DNA of 10,072 bases from Acidisphaera sp035272265 (GTDB taxonomy: Bacteria; Pseudomonadota; Alphaproteobacteria; Acetobacterales; Acetobacteraceae), in the NCBI GenBank assembly GCA_035272265.1, contig DATEQV010000306.1, forward strand, positions 1-10,072, read 5' to 3'. The position numbers and the translations under genes were made by a program. Shown piece by piece: positions 1 through 8,400 of this stretch; the stretch's first letter is position 1, and every line of letters begins with the position of its first letter. The notes under the pieces are model-generated. The model was not told where the DNA came from and did not search any database. It was given only the letters and a program-made list of their open reading frames with translations.

Positions 1-1386
1 GGCGAATGCTGGGCGATGAACGAGTTCGTCTTCACTGGCGTGTTCGATCCCACGCTCGACGACAAGCAGATGGCCGCGCTTGAGGTACAGTGCGCCTTCT
101 ATGCCGCGCGGCGACGATGCATCGGCTACACGACGGCGGAGGACCTCATCCGTCTGGTCATCTCGCTGCGCAATCACGTCATCCCGACCTATCTTGCAAA
201 TTGCGCCGACCGGATCCTAGCGATGGAGCCGACGATCGTCGGCTTCACGTGCCTGTTCGACCAGACCATCGCCTCCGCGGCACTCGCGACCCTCCTGAAG
301 ACGGCGATGCCGGAGCTTGTGACCGTGCTGGGCGGATACGCCGTCCGGCATGATGCCGGGGTCCAGGCCCTGAGAGCGTTTCCGAGCGTCGATTGCATCG
401 CCAGGGGCGACGGCGAGCCGGTGATCTCCAAGCTTGAGTGGGCATCGGTAGGGGTCGGATCGCTACAGGAAATCGGCGGCGTGCTGACAAGGCAGACCGT
501 GAACGCCGCTCACGTCGGAAGCGGGCCGAAATGGAACATGGCACAATCGATCGCGCCGAATTTCGACGACTGGTTTGCCGACGTTCGCCGCATCGCCAGC
601 GACCATCGTGTCTTCGTCGATGCGCGAAATCTCCCGATCGAGAGCTCCCGCGGCTGCTGGTGGGGACAGAAGCACCATTGCACGTTCTGCGGCATTGACG
701 AGGACTCGCTGAAATACCGGTCCAAATCGTCCGAGCAGATGCTTGCCGAGATCACGGCGTTGCGCACCCGCCATGGCGATGGCATCTCGTTCCGATTCGC
801 CGATTACATCTGGCCACACGAATTCTACGGCGAGTTGCTGCCAAGGCTCGCCGACTTCGATCCGCCCCTCTACCTAGCAGCCGAGATCAAGGCCAACCAG
901 ACGCGCGCCAACGTTCGTGCCTTCGCCGATGCGGGCTTCATTACGCTGCAGCCCGGTATCGAATCCTTCGCGTCCACGACCCTGCGGAAGATGAAGAAGG
1001 GCGTGACCGCCATCCAGAATGTGCAATTGCTGAAGTGGGGATATCTCGACGGCATCGACATACTCTACAATCTGCTGTTTGGGTTCCCCGACGATGAGGA
1101 GGCCGACTACGCGCCGGTGCTGGAGCGGATGCCACGTCTATACCATCTTGCGCCGCCGGTCTCCCACGGCCGGGTCGTCGTGACTCGTTTCGCTCCGCTG
1201 CAAGCCGCCCCCGAGCGCTTCGGCCACGCCGGCAAGCCAAGACATCACCGGTGCTATGACATCCTGTTCTCGGATGCATTTCTTGCCGACAGCGACATGG
1301 ATCTTAGTGATTATTGCTACTATTTCGATCGCTGGTTCGTCAATGGTCCGGAATTGTGCGAGATACACCGGCAGATTTCTATCTAG
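1..1386 (+). CDS. RiPP maturation radical SAM protein 1 / B12-binding C-methyltransferase (5' end outside window)
   Basis: This is probably a cobalamin-dependent radical SAM enzyme that modifies a ribosomal peptide, perhaps by C-methylation. The frame is open to base 1 and reads GECWA before the first ATG at 16. That resembles the GEW segment found well inside family members, and there is no Shine-Dalgarno sequence before 16, so the true start lies left of the window. Counting from ATG 16, residues 70-140 form a B12-binding Rossmann domain (VGFTCLFDQ, VLGGYAV, GDGEP). C214, C222 and C225 give the CX7CX2C cluster motif within SRGCWWGQKHHCTFCG, a signature of the ocin/RiPP type 1 radical SAM proteins. 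QPGIES at 312-317 is the SAM-binding strand. The segment with RKMKKGVTAIQNVQLLKWG also fits the family. The frame stops at TAG 1384-1386, apparently early (see next entry). It precedes a phosphoribosyltransferase gene. The family call is strong; the substrate is unknown. Confidence 0.85.
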   Translation, partial: GECWAMNEFVFTGVFDPTLDDKQMAALEVQCAFYAARRRCIGYTTAEDLIRLVISLRNHVIPTYLANCADRILAMEPTIVGFTCLFDQTIASAALATLLKTAMPELVTVLGGYAVRHDAGVQALRAFPSVDCIARGDGEPVISKLEWASVGVGSLQEIGGVLTRQTVNAAHVGSGPKWNMAQSIAPNFDDWFADVRRIASDHRVFVDARNLPIESSRGCWWGQKHHCTFCGIDEDSLKYRSKSSEQMLAEITALRTRHGDGISFRFADYIWPHEFYGELLPRLADFDPPLYLAAEIKANQTRANVRAFADAGFITLQPGIESFASTTLRKMKKGVTAIQNVQLLKWGYLDGIDILYNLLFGFPDDEEADYAPVLERMPRLYHLAPPVSHGRVVVTRFAPLQAAPERFGHAGKPRHHRCYDILFSDAFLADSDMDLSDYCYYFDRWFVNGPELCEIHRQISI

Positions 1387-1764
1387 GCGCGGCACTGGAA
1401 GGCTCAGCACCGTGCGCGCGACGTCTATCTGGCCTATGAGCGGAGCGGGCCGAACTTCGTCTTCGAGGACGCGCGGTACGGGGCGCCGGAACGTTTCTCG
1501 CTCACGGGACGCTCGGCGGACGTCTATGCCTCCTGCGACGAGGTCGCCATCACCTTCGGGGCGCTCGCCGATCGCCTCGGCGCCCGAAGCGGCGACGAGC
1601 GCGCGGAGCTGCGGCGCGAGCTCGACGCGCTGGATGAGAGGCGACTGCTCTGGATCGAGGACGACCGGATCTTCGGCCTCGGCACGCCGATGGAACGCGT
1701 CCGCGATCATATCGAAACGGACTGGAAATCGCAGTGGGTAAGCCTGCTGGACTACCGTAGCTGA
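1384..1764 (+). pseudogene. C-terminal part of the radical SAM gene beyond an in-frame TAG
   Basis: After TAG 1384-1386 the same reading frame continues without interruption for 125 codons to TGA 1762-1764. The sequence is normal-looking: ARHWKAQH, then DVYLAYERSGPNFVFEDAR, later YASCDEVAITFGALADRL and ERRLLWIEDDRIFGLG. Type 1 RiPP radical SAM proteins usually end with such a domain: a W-rich segment, then a D-x-R strand, then a Y-x-x-CD helix, then a small winged-helix-like tail. The product would therefore be about 582 residues from ATG 16 if TAG were sense, close to family length. The other two frames here are rich in Ser/Arg and not protein-like. No convincing in-frame restart follows the TAG. 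It could be a nonsense mutation (for example from CAG, TGG or TAC), a base-call error, or read-through. I favour mutation or error. Confidence 0.8.
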
Positions 1765-1765
1765 G

Positions 1766-2323
1766 ATGAGCGCGTCCGCGAGCGACGTCTGCTTCCTTCG
1801 GGACGAGCCGGCACAAAGCGATGCGAGCAAGACCAGGCTGGGTTCGCTTCGCACCGCCATCCTGCGCGATGGCGTGCAATTCTGCGACGGAACGAGCCAA
1901 TCGCGCAGGCCGTTGGCCTGGGTTACGGACCTGAGGGAGGTCCTTTACCGCCCCGAGCACCTGAAGGTTGCGGCCGATCTGCTATGGGCACGGTTGAAGC
2001 GGTTCGATCCGCAGTGCATCGGTGGCATGACCATGTCCGCGGAGCAACTGGTCTGTGGCATCCTGCAAGCCGCATGGGCCGAGGGACGTGAGCTGAGCGG
2101 CTTCTCGGTCAGACGCACCCCGAAATCCTACGGCAGACAAAGGCAAATCGAGGGGGTGCGGCCGTGGCCGGGGGCTCGGATCGTCATCGTCGACGACCTG
2201 ATCAACAGCGGCGGAACGATGGCTCGGGTCGCGGACATCATCCGGCCCTTCGACCCACGCATCGCGGCCGTCGCGGCGGTGCTTGATTTCGAGAATCCCT
2301 CCGCCGCGATCAGCGTCCAATAG
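1766..2323 (+). CDS. Orotate-phosphoribosyltransferase-like protein, 3' end replaced
   Basis: This is a type I phosphoribosyltransferase-fold protein of 185 residues resembling PyrE. The PRPP loop is IVIVDDLINSGGTM (residues 139-152) with both acidic residues present. RRTPKSYGRQRQIEG (116-130) matches the flexible catalytic loop of orotate phosphoribosyltransferase (usually R-K-x-x-K-x-H/Y-G ... I-E-G). VTDLREVLYRPEHL (53-66) matches the N-terminal D-x-R strand. The ATG starts one base after the radical SAM stop at 1762-1764, so the two are almost certainly co-translated. The last residues (about 177-185, FENPSAAISVQ) run into DNA of a truncated phosphoesterase gene on the other strand, so the natural C-terminal helix is probably missing. 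Its pairing with a peptide-modifying enzyme rather than pyrimidine genes suggests a specialised role using PRPP; that role is inference. The catalytic loop survives, but stability without the C-terminus is doubtful. Confidence 0.8.
   Translation: MSASASDVCFLRDEPAQSDASKTRLGSLRTAILRDGVQFCDGTSQSRRPLAWVTDLREVLYRPEHLKVAADLLWARLKRFDPQCIGGMTMSAEQLVCGILQAAWAEGRELSGFSVRRTPKSYGRQRQIEGVRPWPGARIVIVDDLINSGGTMARVADIIRPFDPRIAAVAAVLDFENPSAAISVQ
2298..2323. other. Tail-to-tail junction of two truncated genes
   Basis: On the plus strand the phosphoribosyltransferase frame loses its family-like sequence after about FENPS and stops at 2321-2323. On the minus strand the phosphoesterase keeps family-like sequence up to QPNVYWTL, then becomes the antisense of the phosphoribosyltransferase. 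Both genes lose their 3' ends at the same few bases, roughly 2300-2315, which marks a deletion or illegitimate recombination point. I see no insertion sequence, long direct repeat or attachment site here. The exact point cannot be fixed without intact homologues. Confidence 0.65.
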
Positions 2324-2918
2324 ACGTTCGGTTGGTTTAGCTGGACACGTGGCGCGTCCTTGGAAATTGGATCGACATCCGGATGGGCCTGCATGAAATA
2401 CTGTACCCAACCGTCCAACGAGGTCTGCGCGGATGGATCGTCGACCTCGCCGTCATGGTTGCCCGGAATGGAAAAAATGGGCACGTCGTAATGCCCGTAG
2501 GGCTCGTAGAACTGCCCGTAATATTCGTCCTTCGCACCGGTGAAGTAGACCACGTCCCCGACATGGTAGCAGAATCGCGGCGTTCCGGCGCCTCCGGCGT
2601 GCAGCTGCTCCACCATCTGTTCTGCAACATTGCCCTGGAATTCGGCGTCCTTGACCCCGCCGGAATCCCCTACAACGTGAAACACCATCTTCTTTGCGGC
2701 GGTGATGGACTGCGCGATGTCCGGGAAATGCTCGGTAAGGTCGTAATGATAGGGCGCCAGGCCTAGCGGGCGGGGGAGGGGCTGAAAGCTCGTGTTGCGA
2801 TGCGCCACCACGTCCAGTGGAGACACACCGGGGGGGCTTGGGACTGCTTGGGCTTCGGCCTGGATCTGACCGCACCGGGCCGAAACCGCGGCGTGGTAGC
2901 GTGTGGACTTGTGGCCAT
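2306..2918 (-). pseudogene. Metallophosphoesterase (calcineurin-like), 3'-truncated and frameshifted
   Basis: This is the N-terminal half of a binuclear-metal phosphoesterase. Visible metal motifs are VVGDSGG (motif I, GDxG), YHVGDVVYFTGA (motif II, GDxxY) and IPGNHDGE (motif III, GNHD), followed by QPNVYWTL, after which homology stops at about 2310. The downstream His motifs of the family are gone, so it cannot be a complete enzyme. Frame-consistent reading of the conserved part can begin at GTG 2826, which has no RBS. A better start is ATG 2918, with GGAG eight bases upstream, giving MATSPHATTPRFRPG and a basic linker. That start is in a different frame, and adding one C in the seven-C run (plus-strand G run 2830-2836) would join it to the conserved part. 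So there are two lesions: a homopolymer indel and loss of the 3' half. The chimeric frame stays open to 2128 only because it is antisense to the phosphoribosyltransferase gene. Confidence 0.75.
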
Positions 2919-2926
2919 GGCATTAT

Positions 2927-2930
2927 CTCC
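2927..2930 (-). promoter_or_regulatory. Ribosome binding site for the phosphoesterase gene
   Basis: GGAG on the minus strand (2930-2927) lies eight bases before ATG 2918 but only three before the alternative ATG 2923. The spacing favours 2918 as the original start, and this is what exposes the downstream frameshift. Confidence 0.5.
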
Positions 2931-2985
2931 GTTCTAAACTCGTGAAATGATGGCCGCCTAGGTCATATACACACCCAGGCACCCT

Positions 2986-3000
2986 CGCTCTCCTAGAGCG
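2986..3000. repeat. Short inverted repeat in the phosphoesterase leader
   Basis: CGCTCT (2986-2991) and AGAGCG (2995-3000) are perfect inverted copies around three bases. The element lies between the predicted promoter (3030-3058) and the start at 2918, so it would form a small hairpin in the 5' leader. It could be an operator half-site pair or chance. Confidence 0.25.
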
Positions 3001-3029
3001 CCTTGCCGAGCATACGTATCTGGACCGTG

Positions 3030-3058
3030 ACTATACTCGACCCGCATCGTGTTGTCAC
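3030..3058 (-). promoter_or_regulatory. Sigma-70-like promoter driving the phosphoesterase gene
   Basis: On the minus strand GTGACA (3058-3053) and TATAGT (3035-3030) are separated by exactly 17 bases; consensus is TTGACA-17-TATAAT, so each box matches at five of six positions. A transcript would begin near 3023 and have a leader of about 105 bases before ATG 2918. It points only toward the phosphoesterase remnant. Such a near-consensus promoter stands out in this GC-rich DNA. Confidence 0.5.
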
Positions 3059-3127
3059 CGGGACAGCCGCAAAAATCGTTCTCCGTATTGTGTCGTTTAT
3101 GTTGCACCGACATCGCGGCCGGTCAGT

Positions 3128-3142
3128 TCACCGTGACGGTGA
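3128..3142. repeat. Seven-base perfect inverted repeat
   Basis: TCACCGT and ACGGTGA flank a single G. This dyad is compact enough to be a protein-binding site, but no recognised regulator motif is evident. It lies about 70 bases upstream of the -35 box of the minus-strand promoter, so an activator or repressor site for that promoter is possible. Confidence 0.25.
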
Positions 3143-3330
3143 CGGGCTCGCGGCCGCAGAGACCGAGCGACCGGATTCCAGGCATCGATTCCGAGACAGG
3201 TCATTACGATAGCGAAACGCCTACGCGATTTCAGTCAGGCTGGAACCGGCCCATTTTGCGACTTTCATGTATGGCACCGGAGCGCGGTCCGACTAGGCAT
3301 CCGCCGGTCGCGCGCAAAACCAAGGCTGCT

Positions 3331-4659
3331 CTAGGCGCCGGCCTCGGTGCGCGCGAGCAGCGGGCCGCGGGCCTCCAGGAACGCCGCCACCGCGTCGGCC
3401 AGCGCGTCGCACTCCGCGTCGCCGATCGGCAGCGACAGCGCCATCATGCCGCGCCGCGCGATCCAGATGCCGCGCGCCAGCAGGTCGAAGAACAGCAGCT
3501 CGATCAGCTTGGGGTCGCTGCGCGCCGCATCCGCAGCACAGCGGACCGGGCCGCGCACGAAATGCGGCGCCAGCATCGAGCCGCACCCGGTGAACTGCAG
3601 GGCCGCACCGGCGCGCTCGCACAGCGCGTTCAGCCTCAAGCGCAGCGCCTCGCCGCGCGCGTTCAGCGCCTCCAGCGCCTGCGGGGTCAGCACCTGCGTC
3701 AGGCCGGCGAGACCCGCCGACATCGTCAGCACGTTGTTGTTGAACGTGCCCGCGTGGCGCAACGCGTCCGGCCGCCGCGGGTCGAACAGCGACATGATGT
3801 CGGCCCGGCCGCCGAAGGCGCCGAAACTCATGCCGCCGCCGACATACTTGCCGAGCGACATCAGGTCGGGCCGCACATCCAGCGTCGCCGCGAGGCCGTG
3901 CAGCGACAGCCGCGAGGTCATCACCTCGTCGCAGATCAGCAGGGCGCCGACGCGCTCGGTTGCCGCGCGCAGGGCCGTCAGGAACGCGGCGGTCGCCGGG
4001 ATGCAGCCGGCGCTGCCCATCATCGGCTCGACGATCACCGCGGCGAGGTCGGTGGCGTGCTGCTCGATCAGCGCCGTCGCGGCCGCTTCGTCGTTGTACG
4101 GGGCGGCGACCCAGTCGTACGGCACGTTGATCGCGCTGCCGCCGCCGGCGAAGCCGAGCACGCCGCCGTGATAGCCGCCGTCGAACACCATCACGCGGCG
4201 GCGGCGGGTAGCCGCGCAGGCGGTGGCGATCGCCATCACGTTCGCCTCGGTGCCGGAGTTGGTGAAGCGCAGCCGCTCCATCGCCGGGAAGCGGCCGGCG
4301 ACCGCGGCGGCGAAGCGCGCCTCGGTCATGTTGACGCCGCCGTAGCCGATGCCGCGATCGAGCGCCGCGTCGATCGCCGCACGGATCACCGGATGCGCGT
4401 GGCCATAGAGGCCGGCGGTGTACTCGCCGAGGAAGTCGACATACGCGCCGCCGTCGGCCGACCACAGCCGGCAGCCCTCGGCGCGCTCGATCGCCATCGG
4501 GAACGGCGCGAAGTGCAGGATGGTGCGGGTGTTGCCGCCGGGCATGACGGCGGTGGCCTCGACATGGCGCGCAAGGCTGCGCGGGTTGGCGGTGACGAAG
4601 GCCTCGCGGGCTTCGGCCAGGACGGCGTCCACGCTCGCATTGTGCAGGGCGATACTCAT
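3331..4659 (-). CDS. Class-III aminotransferase, glutamate-1-semialdehyde 2,1-aminomutase-like
   Basis: This is a 442-residue PLP-dependent fold-type I enzyme. MPGGNTRT at 39-46 and APFPMAIERAEG at 51-62 match the substrate-side region of the GSA aminomutase branch. NSGTEAN at 134-140 binds the cofactor phosphate. IVEPMMG begins at 209, and CDEV at 243-246 supplies the Asp that contacts the pyridine nitrogen. K271 in SLGKYVGGG is the Schiff-base lysine, followed by GAFGGRADIM. All core residues are present and the length is normal. The start is ATG 4659, with GGAGGGAGG just upstream; a longer start at 4698 would run back through the RBS and the preceding gene. It overlaps the stop of the DUF2842 gene by ATGA. 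Alphaproteobacteria usually make 5-aminolevulinate from glycine and succinyl-CoA, so this is more likely a paralogous aminotransferase or mutase of unknown substrate than tetrapyrrole HemL. Confidence 0.85.
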   Translation of the reverse strand: MSIALHNASVDAVLAEAREAFVTANPRSLARHVEATAVMPGGNTRTILHFAPFPMAIERAEGCRLWSADGGAYVDFLGEYTAGLYGHAHPVIRAAIDAALDRGIGYGGVNMTEARFAAAVAGRFPAMERLRFTNSGTEANVMAIATACAATRRRRVMVFDGGYHGGVLGFAGGGSAINVPYDWVAAPYNDEAAATALIEQHATDLAAVIVEPMMGSAGCIPATAAFLTALRAATERVGALLICDEVMTSRLSLHGLAATLDVRPDLMSLGKYVGGGMSFGAFGGRADIMSLFDPRRPDALRHAGTFNNNVLTMSAGLAGLTQVLTPQALEALNARGEALRLRLNALCERAGAALQFTGCGSMLAPHFVRGPVRCAADAARSDPKLIELLFFDLLARGIWIARRGMMALSLPIGDAECDALADAVAAFLEARGPLLARTEAGA

Positions 4660-4862
4660 GCGGCCTCCCTCCGGCGGCCGGTCATGCCGGCGGCCCACAG
4701 CATCAGCCAGCGCGCCGGGATCACCCAGAGCGTGCCGGCGGCCACGAAATACAGCGCCTGGACCGGCCAGTAGGCCGGCACGCGGTCGGCCAGCGCCACC
4801 GCCGCCATGACGTAGAGCGCGAAGCCGAGCAGTCCGGCGACGGTTGCGATCAGCGTCCGCAT
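4656..4862 (-). CDS. DUF2842-like small membrane protein
   Basis: This is a 68-residue protein with two hydrophobic segments: residues about 4-24 (LIATVAGLLGFALYVMAAVA) and about 36-58 (ALYFVAAGTLWVIPARWLML), with a short loop between and a basic tail TGRRREAA. The pattern MR-x-LI ... LYV-x-x-AV ... ALYF-x-x-AG-x-LW-x-x-P-x-x-x-L matches DUF2842, a small uncharacterised alphaproteobacterial family; the match is from memory of the family. The ATG at 4862-4860 has no clear Shine-Dalgarno sequence. A weak TTGCGC-17-TAGACC promoter (4898-4870) would place the transcript start at or next to the ATG, so a leaderless message is possible. Its TGA overlaps the aminotransferase ATG (ATGA at 4659-4656), indicating an operon. 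Function unknown. Confidence 0.7.
   Translation of the reverse strand: MRTLIATVAGLLGFALYVMAAVALADRVPAYWPVQALYFVAAGTLWVIPARWLMLWAAGMTGRRREAA
4664..4672 (-). promoter_or_regulatory. Ribosome binding site that fixes the aminotransferase start
   Basis: GGAGGGAGG (minus strand, 4672-4664) lies four to eight bases before ATG 4659. It is the strongest Shine-Dalgarno sequence in the high-GC part of the window. It lies within the last codons of the DUF2842 gene, fitting a coupled pair. Confidence 0.6.
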
Positions 4863-4886
4863 GGCCGAGGGTCTAGGTCGCGGTTG

Positions 4887-4899
4887 GTTGCGGCGCAAC
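4887..4899. promoter_or_regulatory. Inverted repeat in the divergent DUF2842/apt intergenic region
   Basis: GTTGCG and CGCAAC flank one G, a perfect dyad in the 102-base gap between the divergent starts at 4862 and 4965. Its place between two outward-facing promoters makes it a candidate shared operator, but no known regulator site is recognised. Confidence 0.3.
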
Positions 4900-4964
4900 G
4901 CCACGCCGTGTAACCGGGCAGGCCCGGGCCCACCGCCCCTCTCCAGCCACGGCGGCACAGCACG

Positions 4965-5480
4965 ATGGACCTCAAGGACCACATCCGGAGCATCCCGGAC
5001 TTCCCCAAGCCGGGCATCAATTTCTACGACGTCTCCACGCTGCTGCGGCACGCGGACGCTTGGCAGGTGGCGATGAGCCGGATGGCGCGCGCGGTGCGCG
5101 CCTACCACCCCGACCTGCTGGCCGGGCTGGAAAGCCGCGGCTTCCTGGTCGCCGCCCCGCTGGCGCTGAAGCTCGGCTGCGGGTTCGTGATGCTGCGCAA
5201 GCGCGGCAAGCTGCCCGGCGCCACGGTGGGGCTGGACTACGACCTCGAATACGGGACCGACCGGCTGGAGATCCAGGCCGACGCGGTGCGCAAGGGCCAG
5301 CGCGTCGTCGTGCTCGACGACCTGCTGGCGACCGGCGGCACGATGGCGGCGGGGATCTCGCTGCTGCGCGAGGTCGGCGCGATGGTCCCGGCCGGCGCCA
5401 CGCTGATCGAGCTGTCGTTCCTCAACGGCCGCAGCAAGCTGGACGTGCCGTTCGAAAGCCTCGTGGCCTACAACGAATGA
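4965..5480 (+). CDS. apt: Adenine phosphoribosyltransferase
   Basis: This cytoplasmic purine-salvage enzyme makes AMP and pyrophosphate from adenine and PRPP (EC 2.4.2.7). It has 171 residues, the normal length. The start MDLKDHIRSIPDFPKPGINFYD is the usual Apt N-terminus. ESRGF (56-60) with APLALKLG and FVMLRKRGKLPG (74-85) form the adenine-side and flexible loops. YDLEYG (92-97) is the Apt signature. VVVLDDLLATGGTM (114-127) is the PRPP loop with both acidic residues. The C-terminus SLVAYNE is complete. No Shine-Dalgarno sequence is visible before ATG 4965, but the conserved N-terminus supports it. A TctC-like gene follows 24 bases downstream on the same strand, probably co-transcribed without an obvious functional link. 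Confidence 0.95.
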   Translation: MDLKDHIRSIPDFPKPGINFYDVSTLLRHADAWQVAMSRMARAVRAYHPDLLAGLESRGFLVAAPLALKLGCGFVMLRKRGKLPGATVGLDYDLEYGTDRLEIQADAVRKGQRVVVLDDLLATGGTMAAGISLLREVGAMVPAGATLIELSFLNGRSKLDVPFESLVAYNE

Positions 5481-8400
5481 CCGCCCGCCGATGAGCGCCT
5501 GCCGATGAGCCCGTTGGGCGTCACGCGGCGCCGCCTGCTCGCCTCGGCTGCCGGCGCCGGCCTGCTGCCGCGTGCGGCCGCAGCCGACACCGCCGCGCCG
5601 CCCCGGCTGATGGTGGCCGGGCCGGACGGCTGCCCGCTCGACGGCTGGGCGGCGGCGCTGGCGCCGGCGCTCGCCCGCGGGCTGGCGCCGCGCGCCCAGC
5701 TGCGGATCGTCAGCCTCGGCGGCGTGGACGGGGTGACGGGCGCCAACCAGTTCGAGGCCCGCGTCGCCCCCGACGGGGAGACCGCGCTGCTGGTGCCCGG
5801 CGAGGCCGCGATCGCCTGGCTCGCGGGCGATCCCCGCGTGCAGTTCGACGCCGCACGCTGGGTCGCCGTGCTCGCCGGCACCGGCGGCGGGCTGGTGGTC
5901 GGACGGGTCGACCCGGCGAGCTGGACCCGCACGCACAACCTGCGCGTCGCAGGAGCCGGGCCGGCCGGCCTCGCGCTGGCGATGATGCTGGGCCTGGAGC
6001 TGCTCGGCGTGTCCTTCACGCCGGTCTTCGGGTTCACCTCGTCGGATGCCCGCACGGCGCTGGCGTCCGGGCGCGCGCAGGTCGTGCTGCTGGCCGGGGC
6101 CAACGTGCCCGAGCAGGCCGAAGCCCTCGCCGCCGACGGCGCCCGCCCGCTGTTCGCGCTCGGCAGCATCGACGCGAGCGGCGCGCCGGGGCCCGACCCG
6201 CTGTTCCCGGGCGTGCCGCACTTCACCCAACTGCACGCCACGCTGCGCGGCGCCGCCCCCGCCGGGCCGCTGTACGACGCGTGGTGGGCGACCGCGCTTG
6301 CCGCGCAGATGACGTTCGGCCTCGTGCTGCCGCAGCTCACACCCGCCGCCACGGTGGCGCTGTGGCGGCGGGCGGCGGCGCAGGCGGTGGAGACGCCGGC
6401 GCTGCAGTCGGCGGCCAGCCAGGCCAGCCTGCGCACGCTCGCGCCGCTTCCCGCCGCTGCGGTCGCCGCCGCACTCGCGGCCAGCCCGGACGCGCTGCTC
6501 GATCTGCGCACGTGGCTCGCCGACCGCTGGCATTATCCGCCGGCCTGAGAGGCAAAAGGCCGGCCGCGCGAACCGACCGTTAACGGCTCTCACCGTAGGG
6601 TCGACACTGCCAAGCTCCAAAACGGTGCAATGTCCTGAGCGCGACAATCGCGGGCGACAACTGGGACACAGTCCATGCCGAACGACATCTCCGTCGCGGC
6701 GATACCGCCGCCGCAGAACGACCCGGCGCCGTCACCTGCCGCGCAGGGCGGCAGCGTCTCGCACACCGGCGGCTCGGCCTCGTCTTCCTCCTCGGCGCCC
6801 GGCTCCAGCGTTGCGAGCAACCCCAATCCGTCGCTGCACCTCGACCAGTCGCTCGGACTGGTCGTGCTGGAGTTCTACAACGACGCCGGGGCGGTCACGC
6901 GCTCGATCCCGAGTGCGGGGCAGCTCGACGCCTACCGGCGCTGGCTCGATGAAGGTGACGGACCGAATCCGCTGACGCAGGCCGGCCCTCTCTGACGCCG
7001 TCGGACCGCCCGTGAGCCGCCGCCAGGCGGCGATCTCAGGCGGCGATCTCCTGGGCCTTCTCCCCACCTTCGCGGCACCAGTCCCGCCATGCGTAACGCA
7101 GCGCTGCGCCGAGGCTGCGGCCGAAGCGCGGCGCGTCGCAGAGCGGACTGCGGCGCATCCTGTCGCGCAGGCCGGCGCGCAACGCTTCCAGGGCGTCGAG
7201 GTCGGCCGCCCAGGCGACCGCGCGCGCGATGTAGTCGGCGACGTCCGACGCGACCCAGCCCTGCAGCCCGACATTGGAGACGTGGCTGAGCGAGTGGCGG
7301 CTGGCGAAGGTCTCGCCGGGCAAGGTCAGCACGGGCACGCCCATGAACAGCGCCTCGCACGTCGTCAGCCCGCCGGAATACGGGAACGGGTCGAGCACGA
7401 GGTCGACCGCGTTGTAGGCCTGCAGGAACGCGCGGTGCGGCGAGCGGCCCTGCACCGTCAGCCGGGCGAGATCGATGCCCGCGCGGGCGCAGCGCGCGGC
7501 GCAGGATTTCGGCCCAGGCGGCCAGCACCTGCGGCGTGACCTTGGCGATGTTGTTGAAGCAGCCGAAGGTCACCGCCCCGGCCGCGCGCGCCGGCAGCTT
7601 CGCGACGTCCGGCGTGTCGGGCGAGGGCGCGTAGCAGACGTAGCCGTCGGGCAGACGCAGCAGCCGTTCGGAATAGAACCGTTCGAAACCGTCCGGTGTC
7701 TCCCACCGGTCGGTCAGCATCCAGTCCATCTCGGCCAGCCCGGTGGTGTGGTACTGCGAGCCGACCCACTTGACCTGCACCGGCGCCAGGCGCTCGGCAC
7801 AGGCCGGCATGCGCCCGTGCTCGCCGTAGCCGCCAAGGTCGATCAGGATGTCGATGCCGCGCTGGCGCGCCAGCTCCGCGAGCGCCGGATTGGTCAGCGG
7901 CTGCACGTCGTGCCACTCGGCGGCGATCGCCCGGAACCGCCGCGCGATGAAGTCGTCCGCCGTGTGGTGGGCGAAGACGACGAGCTCGAACGCGTCGCGA
8001 TCGAGCGCCTCGAAGCCCGCGACGGTCAGCCAGCCGACCGGATGCACCCGCAGCGTGCCGGACAGCAGGCCGATGCGCAGCCGGCGATCCGGGTCGCGGT
8101 CCGCCGTCCATGACGCGGGCGGCAGCACGCGCGGCGCCAGCGGGCTCGCCGCGCGCAGCTGGTCCGACAGCGACGTGCCGGTGACGCACGGCGTGTAGGC
8201 CATCGCGGCGCAGAGCGCCCGCCGCACGGGAAAATCATCGGGCCACACTGACATCGCGCGCAGGCCGACCGCCTCCGCGGCTTGCTGGTCGCCCATCAGC
8301 AGCAGCGCGTTGGCCAGGTTGCACATGGCGCGGGATGTCGGCCCGAAGCGGGCGATGTGCGCCTCGAGTGCCGCGCGCGCCTCCTCGTAGCGGCACAGCC

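Larger units (their letters stand above)
2924..3330. other. About 400 bp without a convincing gene
   Basis: This stretch holds the leader and promoter of the phosphoesterase gene at its left end. On the right it runs to the stop codon of the aminotransferase, which faces away. It is less GC-rich than the DNA from 3331 on. The only open frames are short (for example 3003-3212, plus) with arginine/histidine-rich products and no RBS. Besides the inverted repeats and promoter listed separately, I see no tRNA, transposase remnant, or terminator with a T-tract. It may be the right-hand boundary of the accessory segment. Confidence 0.5.
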